Positions 37,440 to 49,989 of a DNA stretch of 64,000 nt are shown here, piece by piece. This DNA comes from Chiridota heheva (lineage: Eukaryota > Echinodermata > Holothuroidea > Apodida > Chiridotidae): NCBI GenBank assembly GCA_020152595.1, contig JAIGNY010001654.1, forward strand, positions 332,501-396,500. The letters are read 5' to 3'. Made by a program: the position numbers and the translations under genes. The notes beneath the pieces were generated by a model, which did not search any database, was not told the DNA's origin, and was given only the letters and a program-made list of their open reading frames with translations. How positions within the stretch are numbered: the first letter of the stretch is position 1; the number at the start of each line of letters is the position of its first letter.

Positions 37440-38105
37440 GTTCCACATGGCATCCCATGTCCCAGTGGATTCCCACCTGATATCCCACCATGTTCCACAT
37501 GGTAACCCTCCCAATGAGATCCTACATTATGTCCCAAATGGCATCACATCCAATGTCCCCCTACCTGTCCTACAAAGCCTCCTACCCTATGTCACATGTC
37601 ATCTAAACATATGTCCCACATGACATCCTGTCCCACATGACATCCCCTGTCCCACATGACATCCCCTGTCCCACATGACATCCCATGTCCCACATGACAT
37701 CCCATCCCATTGTACTCCACCTTTGTCCCGCATGGCATTCTACATATCCTACATGGCATCCCACCCTGTTCCACAAGGCATCCAACCCATGTCATCACAT
37801 CCCATGTCCCCCTATGTCCTGCATGGCTACCCAATATCCTACATGGCATCCCACCCATGTCCCACATGGCATCCCATGTCCTTCATGGCATCCCATCCCA
37901 TGTTCCCATGGCATCCCACCCAATGTCCCGCATGGCATTCCACCCCATGTCCCACATGGCATCCACCCCATGTCCCACATGACATCCCACATAGCATCCC
38001 ACCCCATGTCCCCATGGCATCCCACCCGGCATCCCATGTCCCCATGGCATCCCACCCTGTTCCAGACGGCATCTCACCCCAAGTCCCACATGACATCCCA
38101 TAGGC
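37440..38105 (+). repeat. CATGGCATCCCAC minisatellite (copy A)
   Basis: Irregular tandem array of roughly 15-20-bp units built on CCCACATGGCATCCCATGTC, including three CCCACATGACATCCCCTGT-type units at 37616-37680. It creates long spurious frames rich in His, Met, Ser and Pro on both strands. Confidence 0.85.
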
Positions 38106-38435
38106 TCTTATATGCAAATGAATTGTTGAATAAGAAAAAAAGGCCGAGTCAAATAATCATGCCTGATATAGCCCTTGGTGCATACCACATGGTATATATT
38201 TTACCCTATGTCCTGCATGCCCTCCATCCATGTTTCATATGGCAGCCCTCCCTATGTCCTTATGCAGTCACATCCTGTCACACTCCCTGACTGAGCATAT
38301 TAAGAAAAAAGTCTTGTCAGTTCATAAACTAGCAACTTTATGCAAATGTAAACAATATTAAAGGCGGTGCTTAATAATCATGCCTGATACAGCCGTTGGT
38401 GCACACATTTTTTGAAGGTTTTTAAACCTCCAGTG

Positions 38436-38441
38436 TTATGA
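38436..38441. repeat. left target-site duplication TTATGA
   Basis: TTATGA directly precedes the LINE 3' tail and recurs at 41530-41535. The empty site at about 58428 reads GTGCTACAAGAGAGAC, consistent with one ancestral copy. Confidence 0.7.
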
Positions 38442-41400
38442 CTTTGTTTGTTCGATGAGGGCTTAACGGCACCACGACAACGAGGGTCAAATTGTGCCTG
38501 AGAGGTCAGATCATTCAAGAAGTAGGAAAGAAAGGAAACAGGGGAGAATGAGAGAAATTCAAGAACAAAAAGTCAGAAAGCTGTGATCGAGAGAGAGGAG
38601 GTGCATGGGTGAAACAAAAACAAAGTAGAGAAGGGGTGAAAGAGGAATATTAAATATGGCTGTAGAGGGAAGCATGATGAAGAAAGGAGATAATTTTACC
38701 CGGAGGATTTTTCTGGAAGAACTCAGCAATTGAGTTGTGGGGAGCGAGGGAAGCTCTGGGAAGGTTGTACAGGGGGCAATCAAGGAGAAGTGATAGATTG
38801 TGAGGGTGCAGTGGCATTTGTTGCAGAGGAGTTGGGGGAGCTAATAAGGAGGTGGGCGTTAGTGAGGTGGGTGTGACCAATTCTAAGACGGGTAATATGA
38901 ACGTTGTCGATACGAGAGAGGTTGTTGATGGTGGATTTAATCGGAATGGTGGGCTGGATGACATGGAGTTTGTTTTCAATTTGGGGGTTCCATGAGGTTT
39001 GCCAGCGGTCACGAACAAGGGAAGCGATAAGCGGTTCGATGTCAGAGAGAAATTTCGGAAAAGATGTAGGGAGGAGGTTAAGGGCAAGCTTAGCGGCTGC
39101 ATCAGCCCTGTCATTGCCAGGGATGCCAACATGGCTGGGTATCCAGAAGAAAAGAACACTTTTCTTGCAGAGGGTGGAAAAAAGGAGTTTCCGGAAAAGA
39201 TGGTGGTATGTGAGGTTATTCCGTTTAAGATTGAGTAATGAAGTAAGAACAGCTTTTGAGTCGGAGAAAATGGCAAAGTGGCTGAGTGGAGAGTACTCAA
39301 TAAAGTTGAGGGCGAGGAGAATGGCCTTAGCCTCGGCTGAAAAGATGGATGAGGAGTCAGGAAGTCTGCTACTGAGAGTGATGTCTTGGATGACGACAGC
39401 AGCAGCTGTCTTGTTGCCTTCCTTGGAGCTATCAGTATAGATGGAGGTGTAATTTGAGAGTTGGTCTTTGATTTGGTTGTGGAGATTTATGTAGAGGTTA
39501 GGGTGGGTTTGAGTTTTGTGATGAGTGGAGAGGTCTAGGTAGACAGAAGGGAGGGGGGTGGCCCAAGGATAAGAAGTGGACCAGGAGTAGGTGACGAGAG
39601 TGGCGGGGTTAAGCCGAGAAAAAAGAGGTCTGATTTAATGCGTAAGCTGAAGGGAGGGGATAAGGTTTTAGTCCTATCAAAGAGGGTGGAGAAATTGGGG
39701 TACCTAATGAGGCTGTAAACAGGGTTCTCGGTGTTGGTGAGGACTCTAAAAGCATAGGAGAGGCTAAACTTTCTACATCTAGGTAGAAAGGGGGGTTCGT
39801 TGGCTTCAACATGAAGGCTGGTGATTGGGGAGGTCCTGTAGGCACCTAGACAAAACCTGAGGGCTTCATTTTGGATGGTGTTGATGTGGTTGAGGTACGA
39901 GTTGTGAGCGACACAGTAGACAATATTGCCATAGTCAAGCTTGGCACGAATGGTGAGCCTGAAAAGTTTGAGAGCTTTGCGGTTCGCTCCCCAAGTGGTG
40001 TTGGAGAGGAATCGGAGAAGTTGAGGGAGCTATTGGATTTTTGTTTCAGGTTGGTGATGCGATTACCATTGAGCACAAAGTTCGGGTTGGGGTGTAGGTT
40101 GTTTAAATGACAAAAGTGCATGCAGACTGTCTTGTCTTTGGAGAATTTAAAACCGTTATTGTTGCTCCAGACTTGCAACTGGTTGAGGCTGATTTGGAGC
40201 CCATTATCAACAATAGGAAAGCTAGGAGAGGAGTAGAAGATGGTGAAGTCATCCACGTTAGAGGGTACGTTTGATGTTGGGAGCAAGGTTATTCGTGATG
40301 TCATTAATGCTCAGGTTGAAGAGAGTGGGAGAGAGGATGCTGCCTAGGGGGACGCACACTTCTTGGGGGTACGAGTTGGAGAGGGTGTGGCCAATACGAA
40401 CTTGAAACTGCCTAGGTGAGAGGAAGTTTTGAATAAAGATGTGGAGATGGCCTCTTAAGGCTGATGGTGTGAAGTTTGCGGGTAATGCCGTATTTCCAAG
40501 TAGTGTCGAAAGCTTTCTTGAGGTCAAAAAATATGGCAATGAGGTGTTCCTTTTATGTAAAGGATTCCCGGATAGCGGTGTCGAGCGTAATTAACTGGTC
40601 TAGGGTATTGCGACATTTTCGGAAGCCGCTTTGGTGAGGGGAGAGGATTCTGTCGGTCTCAAGGAACCAGTTTAGTCTCTAATTAATGATCCTTCCCATA
40701 TTTTTACAGAGACAGCAGGTGAGGGCGATGGGTCGGTAGCTAGAGGGGTCGGTACCGTCCTTCCCCGGTTTAAGGACAGGGATGACAATAGCTGTCCTTC
40801 AGATAGGGGGAAAGGAGTGTGAGGACTAAATGTGGTTAAAGATGGTGAGTAGGGTAGTGGTGGCCTTGATGGAGAGGTGTTTCAGGAACTGGTAGGGAAT
40901 GTTATCTTGGACCTTGAAGGTGCAGCCAGCGTCGTGGATGGCTTGGTTTAATTCAGAAAGGGTGAGAGGGGTGTTGTAGCTTTCGGAGTTGTCGGAGGGA
41001 AAAGTGATTCTCCGGGTTTCATCCCAAGCTTTTTTTGGTTTTGAAAGCATTGGAGTAGTTGGTTGAGGACGAGATGTTGCTAAAAGAGGCGGCAAGGTGG
41101 TTAACGATGTCCTTTTTTGCGATGAGAAGGTCACCATTTCAAGAGAGATGGGAGATGGGAGATTTGCCTACTCTGCCGTGGAAGCTGTTAACCATGCTCC
41201 AAATCTTTTTAGTGGGGGTGTTGGTGGTGAGAGAAGAGTTCCAAGTGTTGGTTTTACTGTCATTGATAGTGCGTCTGGCCTTGGCACGGCTGATGCGAAA
41301 GAGGTTGAGGTTATGTGTGGTCGGGTTAGTTTAAAGTTCCTGAGGCTCTTTTCCTGTTCTTGACGGCGGTTTTGCAGTCATCAGAGAACCAAGGGTTGGA

Positions 41401-41529
41401 AGGATGATTTGGGGGTTTGGAGGTTTTGGGAATTGAGCAGGTGGCGATGTTGATAAGGATATTACTGAAGTTTGACATGAAATCCTCATCCTCGAGGAGA
41501 TGGGGAAGAGGTGTGAGTCACAGAGGGTT
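38442..41529 (-). mobile_element. LINE retrotransposon, RT + RNase H, decayed (copy 2)
   Basis: Same family as the 19.6-kb copy, in reverse orientation, with the same 3' end (GGTGCCGTTAAGCCCTC, then a CAAACAAAG tail at the left edge). It extends further 5', into NPWFSDDCKTAVKNRKRA, the usual segment between endonuclease and RT. Pieces seen include MTSRITLLPTSNVPSNVDDF with the active-site DD, and the C-terminal LPVLELVTPTSLTPTSLL region. Many frameshifts and stops. It is flanked by TTATGA at 38436-38441 and 41530-41535, a target-site duplication, and it interrupts one copy of a segment that is intact at 57.72-58.70 kb. Confidence 0.88.
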
Positions 41530-41535
41530 TTATGA
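41530..41535. repeat. right target-site duplication TTATGA
   Basis: Second copy of the 6-bp duplication, followed by GAGAGACACTTGAGGATCTC, which continues the duplicated segment. Confidence 0.7.
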
Positions 41536-41840
41536 GAGACACTTGAGGATCTCTGAAGAATTTTGGAAAATTATATCATTTAACAGTTATGTTCAAAAGA
41601 AATATCAAATGTTTTGTAGACTTTTTAAAGGAAACTAGTCTTCAACATGTGTTAAGTCTCTGAAAAACTTTAACATTTAGTAAGGTAATTCCAGCCTTCC
41701 ATGATGACATCTGAAGAAATGTTTAACTTTTTCAGAGCTCTGAAGAAACTTTTAACATTTCCTGAGGAATTCTGGAGAGAAAAAGACACTAAAATTTCTG
41801 AGAAAATTTCAGACCAAACTGTGGACAGCCGGCTGAAATC

Positions 41841-44294
41841 GCCATTACATAGGTTTGGATAATGTTTTGCATGCTAACCAAAAAAGAAAAAAACACAAGT
41901 AACATTTGAACATCTTCAAGTCTATTACGTACATTTGCATCGTAAAAACATGAGTGAGAGTTATATGTGCACTTCATTTGGAAGATGATAATTACAGGGC
42001 ACTAATCATACACACTTTTTATTTAAAGGTGCCCATTTGAGAAAGATTAAATTAAAACAGAATATTAACAATTCCTCAATACCTCCCTACATAACTAGCA
42101 AATTGTTTGATCAATACATCCACCCCACAATCTGAAATATACTTTTTTGTTTACAAATGTTACCTTTCTCTCAAAATCTTGACGATTGAGGAGCATCACT
42201 TAAAAAAATAAAACACAGAAATACCTATGAACTAAGATGAAACGACATGTAAACTGGAAGTTATAATTTACAAAACTTATTTCTTAAGGTGGCACACTTG
42301 TAATCCCAAACCGTTAACAATGTATTCAGGAATCAATGGTTTTAAAACAATTACACTTTACAATGAAGTTGTTGAACTTCCTCTTGTTTTCTTCCATCAT
42401 TCCACATCTGTTTCCCAAGGTTGAATATTTCCTAATTTAATGTCAAGAATGTGTTTCTCTCATTTTGCATTTGACACAGCAGGGAAAAAATTTACACCAT
42501 TTTTTCTCTCCGACATTATCTTTATATCCCTAATAATCCAAACAAGATGTCTGGCTCAAAAAAATCCATTTCTTTTTAAACTTTAGAAACATTTTAACCT
42601 TTATTTTATGTAGATAATCGACCACAATAAAGTATCTCTCTTTTTAATTAGTAATTTACAGAAAATGTCAATACCACTAATAACTGTTATTATTATTGTT
42701 ATTATTATTATTATAATCAGGAATAACCGCCATTTACTTCAAATAAATTTTCTAACACTTAAAAAGAATGGTATCTTTAGCTGATGTTTCTGGAGGTGTC
42801 ACTCCACAAATCTTCTCTCATGCACATTTTTGAAGGAGAAAAATAATGTCTAAATCAATAAGAAGCTTAAAAAAACGATGCATTTATGGTGCGGTCAACC
42901 TGAGAAAACTGCATGTGTGGTCATGCGATGCTACAAAGTAATAAAACACATTTCAATTAAACCTTGCAGCTACTTTTGAATGAAGCAATCTGATATATAC
43001 TTAAGTCTGCTTGAAATAAAAACAAGAATAGGAATCAGAAACTACAGGACAGCTCTATTCCACATTAGATCAACAAAGACACCTTAATCTGTAAACCTAA
43101 GTGTCATTAAGACCATTTTTCAAAAAATTGGTAAGTAGGCTGTTTTCATTATCCTATAATAAATTTGGCTTGGGAATTATCAAACAGCGAACCCGTAAAG
43201 CAAAAAGAAATCTTCTGAAGGGTATATGTGTAGGTACACAGATACCTAGCTTGATTTAAAAAGGCGGTAGACTTGTTGAGGGGGCACATTAATGCGCGTG
43301 TGAAGTGCTTTGCTTTTCGGCATGGAGTCGAGGGCCCCCTTAAACTGAATCCCATGGTGTAGAAGCTACGGGATTTTTGCTATAATCATACCTCAGAATG
43401 AAACTATTCTGATTGATAAGGACCATTCATGAGTCAAACAGGACAATTGCTTACTATGCTATCATTCTGTGTTCTGAATCCATGTAAGGTATTCATTTAT
43501 AAGGTTAATTAAGATTATTAAGTTTAAAAAAAAACCCATTTATATATATTTTTTCTCACGAGAGGCTGGGCGGACCCCCAGGGGGTAGGGCGGGCCCACG
43601 GAGGGAGGTTTGTAAAACAGCAAAGCTAGGGGTCTGGATACACAAAATTTTAGGCAATTTGATTGAAACATTATCGAAAAGCAAATAACGAAAAACCTCC
43701 AAATTCATCTAAAAATTGCTCCTTTTACAGCTTTTTGAGTTTTTCATCTTATTGGCCAAAATTGTGTTACAAAAATAGTTAGTAGATCAATTTATCAGTG
43801 GAAAGTTTTCTGTGACTAAAATTCCAAAAACTACAAAAAACCATTTTGAGCTCTTTGCCCTTTCAAACATCCCAGCTTTCCTGACCAAAAAGTGGATAAA
43901 ACATGCGATTAGAATATAAAAAAAAAGTTTCAATTCCTTTATCAAGCATGCTGCTATTAACAGTAATGGAAGCTGCTAATCACTGCTTAGATATAAATAT
44001 TGCATGTTTACAAATACTTAAAAGAATTACTTATTGGAAATATCTCGGTATCATAATCAAATATATATACCAATATACGAAAACAATACAATATTATTTT
44101 AAAGTACCTTATTATGCAAATGGCAAAAGATACGCAACACAGAGCAATACACAAAACGAATGCTCATGAGATATTAGAACAAATCCCAGCATTTTCAATA
44201 AAAGATATCTCTGAATGTATTAACTTCAGAGATGGAAAAGGGGGCACTTCCATACTAAAGTAGAAGGTATGTGCTGCCCAGAATTTCAAAAATG
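41841..44294. other. non-genic
   Basis: AT-rich, with an ATT-type tract at 42688-42715. A GC-richer block (43260-43350) has one 68-codon minus frame without support. Confidence 0.45.
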
Positions 44295-44525
44295 GACTGC
44301 AGTATGAGATATTTTTTTGGTAACTGCAGTATGACAGTATATGATTTTGATACCTGCAGTATGAAAATAAGTGATTTTTGATACCTGCAGTACGATAATA
44401 GGTTATTTTTGATACCTGCAGTATAAAAATTAGTGATTTTTGATACTTGCAGTATGAAAATATGCAAATTTTTGAGACCAGCAGTATGAGAGATTGGATT
44501 TTTATACCTGCACTATGAAAATTCT
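44295..44525 (+). repeat. degenerate array with TACCTGCAGTATGAAAAT
   Basis: About eight units of 28-36 bp, each with CTGCAGTATGA or a variant and a T-rich spacer (GTGATTTTTGA). Confidence 0.85.
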
Positions 44526-44917
44526 GAAAAGAGGCAACTGCTTGGGCAAAACATGTATATATACCTCACATATAGAAGTGCCCCCCTCCTGGGAGTAACT
44601 TAAGGTTGTAACAAAAATGACCCAAGCTAATGAGAAATATGAGTCTATTTCACAGAAGCTTTAACTCACTGTTCTTTTGGAATCGAATGCACAACGGCTT
44701 ATATTGGAACATCCAAATATAAAATTAAAAAAATTAAATTGAAAAACAGGACATTTCATGACACAAGAAGAACTACACACTTGTAAGCTAAGGCAGGCAT
44801 AAACAAACTTAACGGCAGAGGAAACAAAGGCCATTTACATACGAGTGAAATTTAAAGCAATCAGGTGGCGCGTGAGGTTTGCCACTAATTTTAAAAGAAT
44901 AATACAATCTTAAAAAT

Positions 44918-45446
44918 CTCCATAGTCATTAACTATTGATCTCCATAGTCATTAACTATTGATCTCCATAGTCATTAACTATTGATCTCCATAGTCATTA
45001 ACTATTGATCTCCATAGTCATTAAGTATTGATCTCCATAGTCATTAACTATTGATCTCCATAGTCATTAACTATTGATCTCCATAGTCATTAACTATTGA
45101 TCTCTATAGTCATTAACTATTGATCTCCATACTCATTAACTATTGATCTCTATAGTCATTAACTATTGATCTCCATAGTCATTAACTATTGATCTCCATA
45201 GTCATTAACTATTGATCTCCTTAGTCATTAACTATTGATCTCCATAGTCATTAACTATTGATCTCTATAGTCATTAACTATTGATCTCCATAGTCATTAA
45301 CTATTGATCTCCATAGTCATTAACTATTGATCTCCATAGTCATTAAGTATTGATCTCCATAGTCATTAACTATTGATCTCCATAGTCATTAACTATTGAT
45401 CTCCATAGTCATTAACTATTGATCTCCATAGTCATTAACTATTGAT
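44918..45446 (+). repeat. 23-bp tandem array, 23 copies
   Basis: Unit made of CTCCATAGTCATTAACTATT plus GAT. First unit at 44918 and last at 45424, exactly 22 periods of 23 bp, so there are no indels and only a few substitutions (CTCTATAG, CTCCTTAG, TTAAGTATT). TAGTCATTAACTA is a near-palindrome. Confidence 0.95.
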
Positions 45447-45802
45447 GGAACTGAGCTTGAAATTGGAAGCTCAGATTGAATCATTTCAAAAGGAATTTGA
45501 GATGGGAAAGAGTGAACCGCGAAATAAATGCAACAAAGTAGGCAAGTAAAGAAAGATCAAAAGGTTGACGCTCAGACTTTTTACACTTCAGTTTAATCCA
45601 TCCTAATGTATTAACAATAAAATCAAAAACAGAAAAGAAGTATTTCGATGGATTATATCTCAAAAACTATTTCGAGGTGGGTGTGGGGCATACTTATATG
45701 CAGACAATTCCCCCTCCATTTTCTAGTGGGAATTAAGAAATAAACAAATTAAAAAAAACTTTTTGCCTTGAAATTTACAGTATGCATCTTGGTTAGAAGA
45801 GG

Positions 45803-46211
45803 ATGGATAAGAATTGTAGCCCTCTCCTAAGTTAGCATTCACACAGGAGGGACCCCATTGCTAGGGACTTCATGGATAAGAATTATAGCCCTCTCCTAAG
45901 TTAGCATTCACACAGGAGGGACCCCATTCACACAGGAGGGACCCCATTGCTAGGGACTTCATGGATAAGAATTATAGCCCTCTCCTAAGTTAGCATTCAC
46001 ACAGGAGGGACCCCATTGCTAGTGACTTCATGGATAAGAATTATAGCCCTCTCCTAAGTTAGCATTCACACAGGAGGACCCCATTGCTAGGGACTTCATG
46101 GATAAGAATCATAGCCCTCTCCTAAGTTAGCATTCACACAGGAGGGACCCCATTGCTAGGGACTTCATGGATAGGAATTAAAGCCCTCTCCTAAGTTAGC
46201 ATTCACACAAA
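45803..46211 (+). repeat. 69-bp tandem array, 6 copies
   Basis: Units start with ATGGATAAGAATTATAGCCC at 45803, 45872, 45961, 46030, 46098 and 46167. The second unit is 20 bp longer because the ATTCACACAGGAGGGACCCC block is doubled. Confidence 0.93.
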
Positions 46212-47428
46212 AATAACAAACTACCAGCACTGTCTTACAAGGATCAAGCAAAAGAAGTCCAAGATTTGCAAGTCACTGTGCTAGACATGAATCTGCAACA
46301 ATTCTGCAGGTCCTATTATGGCAGCCCTCCCTCCCTCACAAAGCAAAGGTTTGTAAGGGTACAAGAGGAACTCAAACATGCTTTGATGGTTAGAATAAGT
46401 GTCCAACTACACCACGACCAAGGAAACAATTACAGATTACGGAATGTCTGTGTAGGTTTCTATGGTAGGTTTCCCCCTAGAATTATTACATGCATTTCTT
46501 GCACATAAGGCATACAAAATTTGTTTGTTTGCCCTCCTCCACCACCCCTAACTTGCTGAAAAATAGCAGAGGCGCTTAAATTTGTTATCTTAATTTTTTT
46601 TTCTTTTTTCAATTTTCAAAAATCTATTGCGTTGCCATATTACATACCAATACTTGTTTTGACAAACAAGAGCCACGTGATACAATTTATTTGACCAGGT
46701 GATCATGCTACTCCATGTGCTTCAAACTTTTCAAAGCGCGGCCAGCCATTAATCAGATTTCAATCAAAAAGATGTCGGTTATCAGTGTGATAATGGTCTT
46801 TATAAACCAGAAAAAGCGGCGTTCTTGTGTCCAGCAATTACTATTAACTTCTTCATTTACTTGTTGATGAAGACGGTATCCTACAAAGGTCCAAATTTCT
46901 GCCTGCCCCTCCTTTACAATTTTGCACAAAAAGAGCAAACAAATATTTTATTTTCAGGCCTAATGGTGCTGAATGTGTTTCTGACGAAAATATTATTAAA
47001 AAAATCCAGCGTTAACATAGCCCATTGCTTCCCTCCTGTTAAAAATTCTTTGCTTTTAAATTTGTAATGTGAAAAAGACCAATCAAATGCAATCAGCATA
47101 ATGATAATCAATAATCATTGAGTGTGAGATACGAACACTTATAAGAGAAAATTTGCACGGATGCCCAAAAGAAAATATTTATTTTGGCTGTGTTCTTTTT
47201 AATTCTGGAAAAAAAGGAAGTGGATTGCAGTGAAGTCATTCCTTTGGAAAAACCTTAAAATGTCTTTTTTTCTTCTTTTTTTTATGCACTTTTTAGGAGA
47301 TCTACACATAATACTGCTGTTCTACTTAGTTTGTTTGTTTGTTGAGGATCAGTACAGCAACAGTCCGAAGCAAACTCATTTTTATCCATGAATTGATAAT
47401 CTGTAAAAGCATAAAAGGGTACAAAGCT
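46212..47428. other. non-genic
   Basis: An 80-codon plus frame at 46266-46508 and small frames on both strands near 46753-47111; none shows a family or splice signals. Confidence 0.4.
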
Positions 47429-47995
47429 TTAAAGGAGACATAAAGTCTGATACAATCCATATAATAAGAGGTTTAAAATCTAAACCAACTACCAAAAATA
47501 ACAAGTCAAAATCTTACTCCAATCTCAAGTTTGAAGTTGACACATGGAGGTTGGCATTTTGTTCAATTCTATATTGAAATCTTGTGCATGATGAAACTAT
47601 TTCCCCAACAGGGACAAGAATTATAATTTCTTTATAAATTGTATTAAAGTTTTTATTGCAAAAATATGTGACACTAAGTTTTACCAGCATGTTTCGATAA
47701 TCTCATGCATACACAAAAATGTCTTTTTTCATAAGCCAGAAAGCTTGAGATTACAAAGAAATACAAAGCATTCCATTCCTGTTGGCTTGATGACATCATT
47801 TCTGCATGTTCTAAAATCAAACTGGCAGCTTTTGTAGTAGTAGTAGTGCTAAAACTTTTTAATAACGATGATATTTAATTAAGAAAATTGTGTTAGATTG
47901 CTTTGGGAGGCATGAAACATCTTAAGTCAGAAAAATTTATTTTTAATTCTATCGCATGAAGTAAGGATTAGGTCAGACTTGATGTCCCCTTTAAT
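47429..47995. mobile_element. MITE with AAAGGAGACATAAAGTCTGA ends
   Basis: Left end AAAGGAGACATAAAGTCTGA at about 47432 and right end TCAGACTTGATGTCCCCTTT at about 47974 are inverted. No coding capacity seen. Confidence 0.75.
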
Positions 47996-48931
47996 ACCTC
48001 TGTGGTCAGATTTAAGTCTTACAACAAATAAATAAAAACAAATGCAGCAAATTAGATAATGGAAAGGGCTTGAAACAATGAAAGACTTTTAAGATGCGCC
48101 AGATTGATTCAATTTGCGAGTTTGAAAACCAGCTGCCTACACAATAACAGATCAAGCGTTACGACGAACAGACACTCCTACTTCGAACTAATGCAACTAA
48201 ACAATTAAATGCTACAAGTACTACACGACAACATAATCTTTAGGGAGATACAAATAAATGGGACATAAGGGGTACATACAATTAGACATCCTGAGGGGTT
48301 TAAAACTGCTACACGTGAAGCTACGCAAAACTGCACGTTTCACCGCAGCTGAGAATTAAAACGCAAAGTACAAAAATGCATTGTGTTATCAATGCAGAAA
48401 GAAATGCCAAAATATGACAACAGCTGTCAATCCAACAGAAACAGGGAGGAATTCGGATGTTACATCATGCCATTGTTCACCCACCAACAAACACTTATAA
48501 TATGCTGGTGCAATATCCGAACAAGCTTCTCCAGAATATTAATGTTGAAAAGAATCATATATGCGCCGCCACAGTGACTGCAACCATACCTATCATCATC
48601 GTTGATTTACTTCAGATCTCATCCCATCATCAGGTTCACTATATTTCACACTCAGCTAAGGATTACAACTTTTTTTCCTCAATTGTAGGTGAATTGGAAC
48701 TATCCCTTAAAACTACTATAAGACGAGGAATCGATGGCTGTATTGGTTCGAAGGAGGCTGGTGTTTCCGCTTCCGTTCCACCGTGAGCTCCGCTGAGTGT
48801 TTGCACTCACTTGTGCATCTTTTCTTGCTTGATTTGAATGAACTGAATTTTTTACTTCACATTTAGAGCAACAGAAGCTGATTGGCTCATTCCTTTTTGA
48901 AAGAGAGATGCGATGTTTAAGTGATTGGTGT

Positions 48932-48980
48932 TCACACCGGGCCGTTTTGTGCAGATGGTGACGCCTCGCTTGGATCGAAG
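48932..48980 (-). CDS. Ser-rich acidic protein, proposed last exon
   Basis: Acceptor TTTTTTACTTCGCAG|CTTCG. Phase 2 from the exon ending at 59029 gives ESKES-N-FDPSEASPSAQNGPV and then TGA at 48934-48932. The style (acidic, Ser/Pro) continues the upstream exon. The link spans a 10-kb intron holding the 72-bp array and a copy of the duplicated segment, so it rests on phase and style only. Two other frames are open here too (a 103-codon one starts at 49011), so another use of the exon is possible. Confidence 0.42.
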
Positions 48981-49011
48981 CTGCGAAGTAAAAAACTGTA
49001 TTTTTATTCAT

Positions 49012-49360
49012 ACCAGTTTAAACAATTACAAAGCACAAGACTCAAAGAGTTGGAATTAATTATAAAATTTCCAATGGTTATGAATAAAGGTGTCCAAAAT
49101 CTTCCAACTAAATTCATGACAGGAATAATAGTAATGTAATAAATACATCTTTATATACTTCACTCTTTCGTAATTTAATGTACTTTTTATCACACAAATA
49201 CACAGGGCGTTTTTAGAGCACATATTTACCACATATACTGTTGCCTACTCAAGAAATCAAATTTTTCTCCTGCAAAGAATTTTTTCCTGCGAATTTCCAT
49301 TTTTCCCCACGATTATAACTGCCGGAAAGGTAGGCTTTTTCCCCAGATCTGCATAAGACT
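49012..49360 (+). repeat. dispersed repeat, copy 1
   Basis: TTATAAAATTTCCAATGGTT, AATAAAGGTGTCCAAAATCTT, TTTAATGTACTTTTTATCAC and GATTATAACTGCCGG correspond in order to 63228-63575. Confidence 0.72.
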
Positions 49361-49989
49361 AAAGGGCTACATCACCTGTAAAGCTTTTTTTGTAAGTCAG
49401 AAAACTACCCTTGCAACACTGTCATAAAATAGACTTCTTTGAACTTGTTTTCCTTCCAATACAGAATAACGTACAAATATAATAAACCTCCTTTTGACCA
49501 CAACATTATGAAAGGGAGTGGATCTTCTTGTAATAAGGCCACAAGGCCTAAAAAAAACTTGCTTGTTTGCAGTTTTTGTGGAAAACTGTAAGGGAGGGGC
49601 AGGTGGAATTTGTTTAAAATTTTAAGCACAGATCACTCAAATTGCATCTTTGCTCACGACACTTGCAAGCAAGACTGGCTCACTCAGGGTTTAGTATCAT
49701 GTACGCTTATAAAACAGAATTAAAACACTTCTTCATTTTCAGATTGTTGGTTCCTTTTATTTTGCTGTTTTTCACTGATGTTTTTTGTGTGGTTTGGGAT
49801 TTTCTTTGCCTTGCCTGGTTTGTGTGTTTTGGGATTTTCTTTGCCTTGCCTGGCACACTCGTTTTAAACAGACATATCAACTTTGTATTCTGGAGCTCTT
49901 GTGGGCGGTGGGCTTCATGTTCGCAACAGCAACAGTCAAAAGTGGTTGCCACACCATTTTACATCGATTTCTACAAAGTGTAGAGATTT

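Larger units (their letters stand above)
37339..41840 (+). repeat. duplicated segment, copy A (LINE-interrupted)
   Basis: 37339-38435 and 41536-41840 together match 57721-58700: the opening GGTAAATACTGTCATGGTT, a CATGGCATCCCAC minisatellite, a TATGCAAATGA..TTGATGAATAAGAA stretch and the GACTTGAGGATCTCTGAAGAAT end. The LINE at 38442-41529 splits it. Whether this is a segmental duplication or two copies of a dispersed repeat is not decided. Confidence 0.8.

Noticed and set aside
37592-38290. His/Met/Ser/Pro-rich and Gly/Met/Trp-rich frames
   Set aside because: Products of the CATGGCATCCCAC minisatellite on both strands; the same happens at 57752-58049.
38904-39440. 178-codon plus-strand frame
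   Set aside because: Antisense of the minus-strand LINE's RNase H region.
44918-45446. CRISPR-like repeat array
   Set aside because: A pure 23-bp tandem repeat without spacers.
49642-49983. 113-codon hydrophobic frame as a membrane protein
   Set aside because: It includes a ~34-bp tandem duplication and T-rich low-complexity DNA; no splice or family support.
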